Shown here: piece by piece, positions 6,175 to 7,104 of the stretch
Numbering within the stretch: position 1 is the stretch's first letter
How the letters are laid out: every line of letters begins with the position of its first letter
Translations under genes and position numbers: made by a program
Assembly: GCA_027489105.1 (NCBI GenBank)
Contig: JAIYAJ010000354.1
Coordinates: forward strand, 1 to 7,104
Direction: 5' to 3'
DNA: 7,104 bases
Source of the DNA: Zymomonas sp.
Lineage (GTDB): Bacteria; Pseudomonadota; Alphaproteobacteria; Sphingomonadales; Sphingomonadaceae
Notes under the pieces: model-generated
Databases searched by the model: none
Told to the model about the DNA's origin: nothing
Seen by the model: the letters and a program-made list of their open reading frames with translations, nothing else

Positions 6175-7104
6175 TCATTCCTGCACGGTGCGTCGCCGCA
6201 GTTTGTGGCGATTGCCCGTGCCCTTTGGCACCAGATCGAAGGCGAAGCTGATCCGCGGCTCGTCTCCGCCGAACGGCAGCGTGCAGTGCCACAGATAGGA
6301 GGGGAACAGGATCATCCGTCCTGCGCGCGGCTCGCGCAGGTGGAGCGTCCCGCCACCGCCCAGCGCCTCCGGCAGCGCACCGATCGCGAACCAGCCTTCG
6401 GTGCCGCCCGCTGGCGGCCGGAACGCCGGATAATAGACGCCCGACAGCCAGTTGGGCGCGTGGATATGCGAACCGACCTCCCCGCCCGGTGCCAGGATCG
6501 TGCCCCACAAGGTCAACGACCAGTCGTCGGGCCGCGCTTGCAGCCAGGGGTGATCGTCGCCCCGCTGCACATCGTGCCAGTCGCCGAGCGCCTTGCGCGC
6601 CAGCCGCGCGAGCGCCGCGATCGCAGGGCTCTCGTCATGGGCCAGTTCGTCGCTCTGCCGACCCGCGCGGGTTACCAGGCCTTCGGGCTCGAAGGTGAGC
6701 GACGGATGCACCTCGAGTTCGGCAAGCAGCGCCGCATCGAAGGCCGCCATGGTCTCGAAGCCGTCGGCCTGCTCGACATCGATCACGGTCACAAAACGGT
6801 CGAGCGCCATGAGCTCGGCCAGATCTTCGCCTTCCCCCAGCCTCTCCAGCGCAGCACAGCGCAGCGCCAGCGGCGTGGTGATACTCGGCGACGCAGCCAT
6901 CAGCGCATCGCATACGGACAGCGCCTCGCGGCTTTCGCCCGCGCGCAGCAGCGCCATCGCCAGATTAATCCCCAATGCATGGTTCGGCCCGCGTTCGAGC
7001 GCCTGCCGATACAGAGCGATGGCCCCAGCCAGATCGCCTCGGGCGTCGAGCATCGCCGCCAGTTGGTTGGAGGCCCGCGGGTGCCCCGGCATCGCCGCCA
7101 GCAA
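6175..7104 (-). CDS. TPR repeat / 2OG-Fe(II) oxygenase-like protein (5' end cut by window edge)
   Basis: The frame is open to the right edge, so 309 residues are an incomplete C-terminal part. The edge codon TTG reads as leucine and is not a supported start. Numbered from the edge, TPR-like helical pairs cover about 8-41 and 43-77, with a third degenerate one after. The C-terminal region fits the PF13759 (TIGR02466-like) 2OG-Fe(II) oxygenase group: WSLTLWGTIL (195-204), GSHIHAPNWLSGVYYP (211-226), then RMILFPSYLWHCTLPF (263-278) and PRISFAFD (283-290). H213 or H215 and H273 are the likely iron-binding histidines, and R284 probably contacts 2-oxoglutarate. The usual acidic iron ligand is not obvious from the motif. 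The tail KLRRRTVQE is basic. Substrate unknown; hydroxylation of a protein or small molecule is possible. It converges on the TonB-dependent receptor gene with 78 bases between stop codons. The domain call is good; the function is open. Confidence 0.85.
   Translation of the reverse strand: MLAAMPGHPRASNQLAAMLDARGDLAGAIALYRQALERGPNHALGINLAMALLRAGESREALSVCDALMAASPSITTPLALRCAALERLGEGEDLAELMALDRFVTVIDVEQADGFETMAAFDAALLAELEVHPSLTFEPEGLVTRAGRQSDELAHDESPAIAALARLARKALGDWHDVQRGDDHPWLQARPDDWSLTLWGTILAPGGEVGSHIHAPNWLSGVYYPAFRPPAGGTEGWFAIGALPEALGGGGTLHLREPRAGRMILFPSYLWHCTLPFGGDEPRISFAFDLVPKGTGNRHKLRRRTVQE

Noticed and set aside
7102..7104. TTG at the right edge as the start of the oxygenase-like gene
   Set aside because: The frame runs to the edge, the sequence there already reads as a TPR segment, and no upstream ribosome site is visible. 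The gene is treated as incomplete.
1..7104. CRISPR array, insertion sequence, tRNA or phage remnants
   Set aside because: No regularly spaced direct repeats, transposase-like frame, terminal inverted repeats with target duplication, or cloverleaf-like sequence was seen on reading both strands.

Overview
GC-rich DNA with the gene content and style of an alphaproteobacterium, most likely a sphingomonad (order Sphingomonadales). The signs are a TonB-dependent receptor with an EEIVVTARR TonB box and a KSGGYN barrel motif, a YghU-type glutathione transferase, a CstA carrier with its small partner protein, and a TPR/2OG-Fe(II) oxygenase-like gene beside the receptor. The taxon is inferred from style, not from a marker gene.

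Layout from left to right. Positions 1-36 may be the last codons of an upstream plus-strand gene, followed by a strong intrinsic terminator (43-72). A yghU-like disulfide reductase gene follows on the plus strand (199-1086). It converges on a minus-strand operon, cstA (3353 to 1308) then ybdD/yjiX (1308 to 1126), whose stop and start codons share a base (TGATG). A 421-bp divergent intergenic region (3354-3774) contains an AT-rich island with an exact 9+9-bp inverted repeat and separates cstA from a plus-strand TonB-dependent receptor gene (3775-6096). The receptor converges on a minus-strand gene that is cut by the right edge (7104 to 6175) and encodes TPR repeats plus a PF13759-type 2OG-Fe(II) oxygenase-like domain.

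How the genes may fit together. CstA-family proteins are inner-membrane carriers for pyruvate and possibly peptides that are induced on carbon starvation. The receptor brings an unknown substrate through the outer membrane. Because the two are divergent and share one control region, they could form a scavenging module, but this is inference only. YghU is probably an independent redox gene.

All the genes resemble known families, and I see no clearly new system. The best leads are the AT-rich operator-like island between cstA and the receptor, the two 12-bp stems lacking U-tracts that each span a convergent gene junction, the hairpin-rich leader of the receptor mRNA, and the receptor/oxygenase pairing. 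I see no tRNA, rRNA, CRISPR array, insertion sequence or phage gene.
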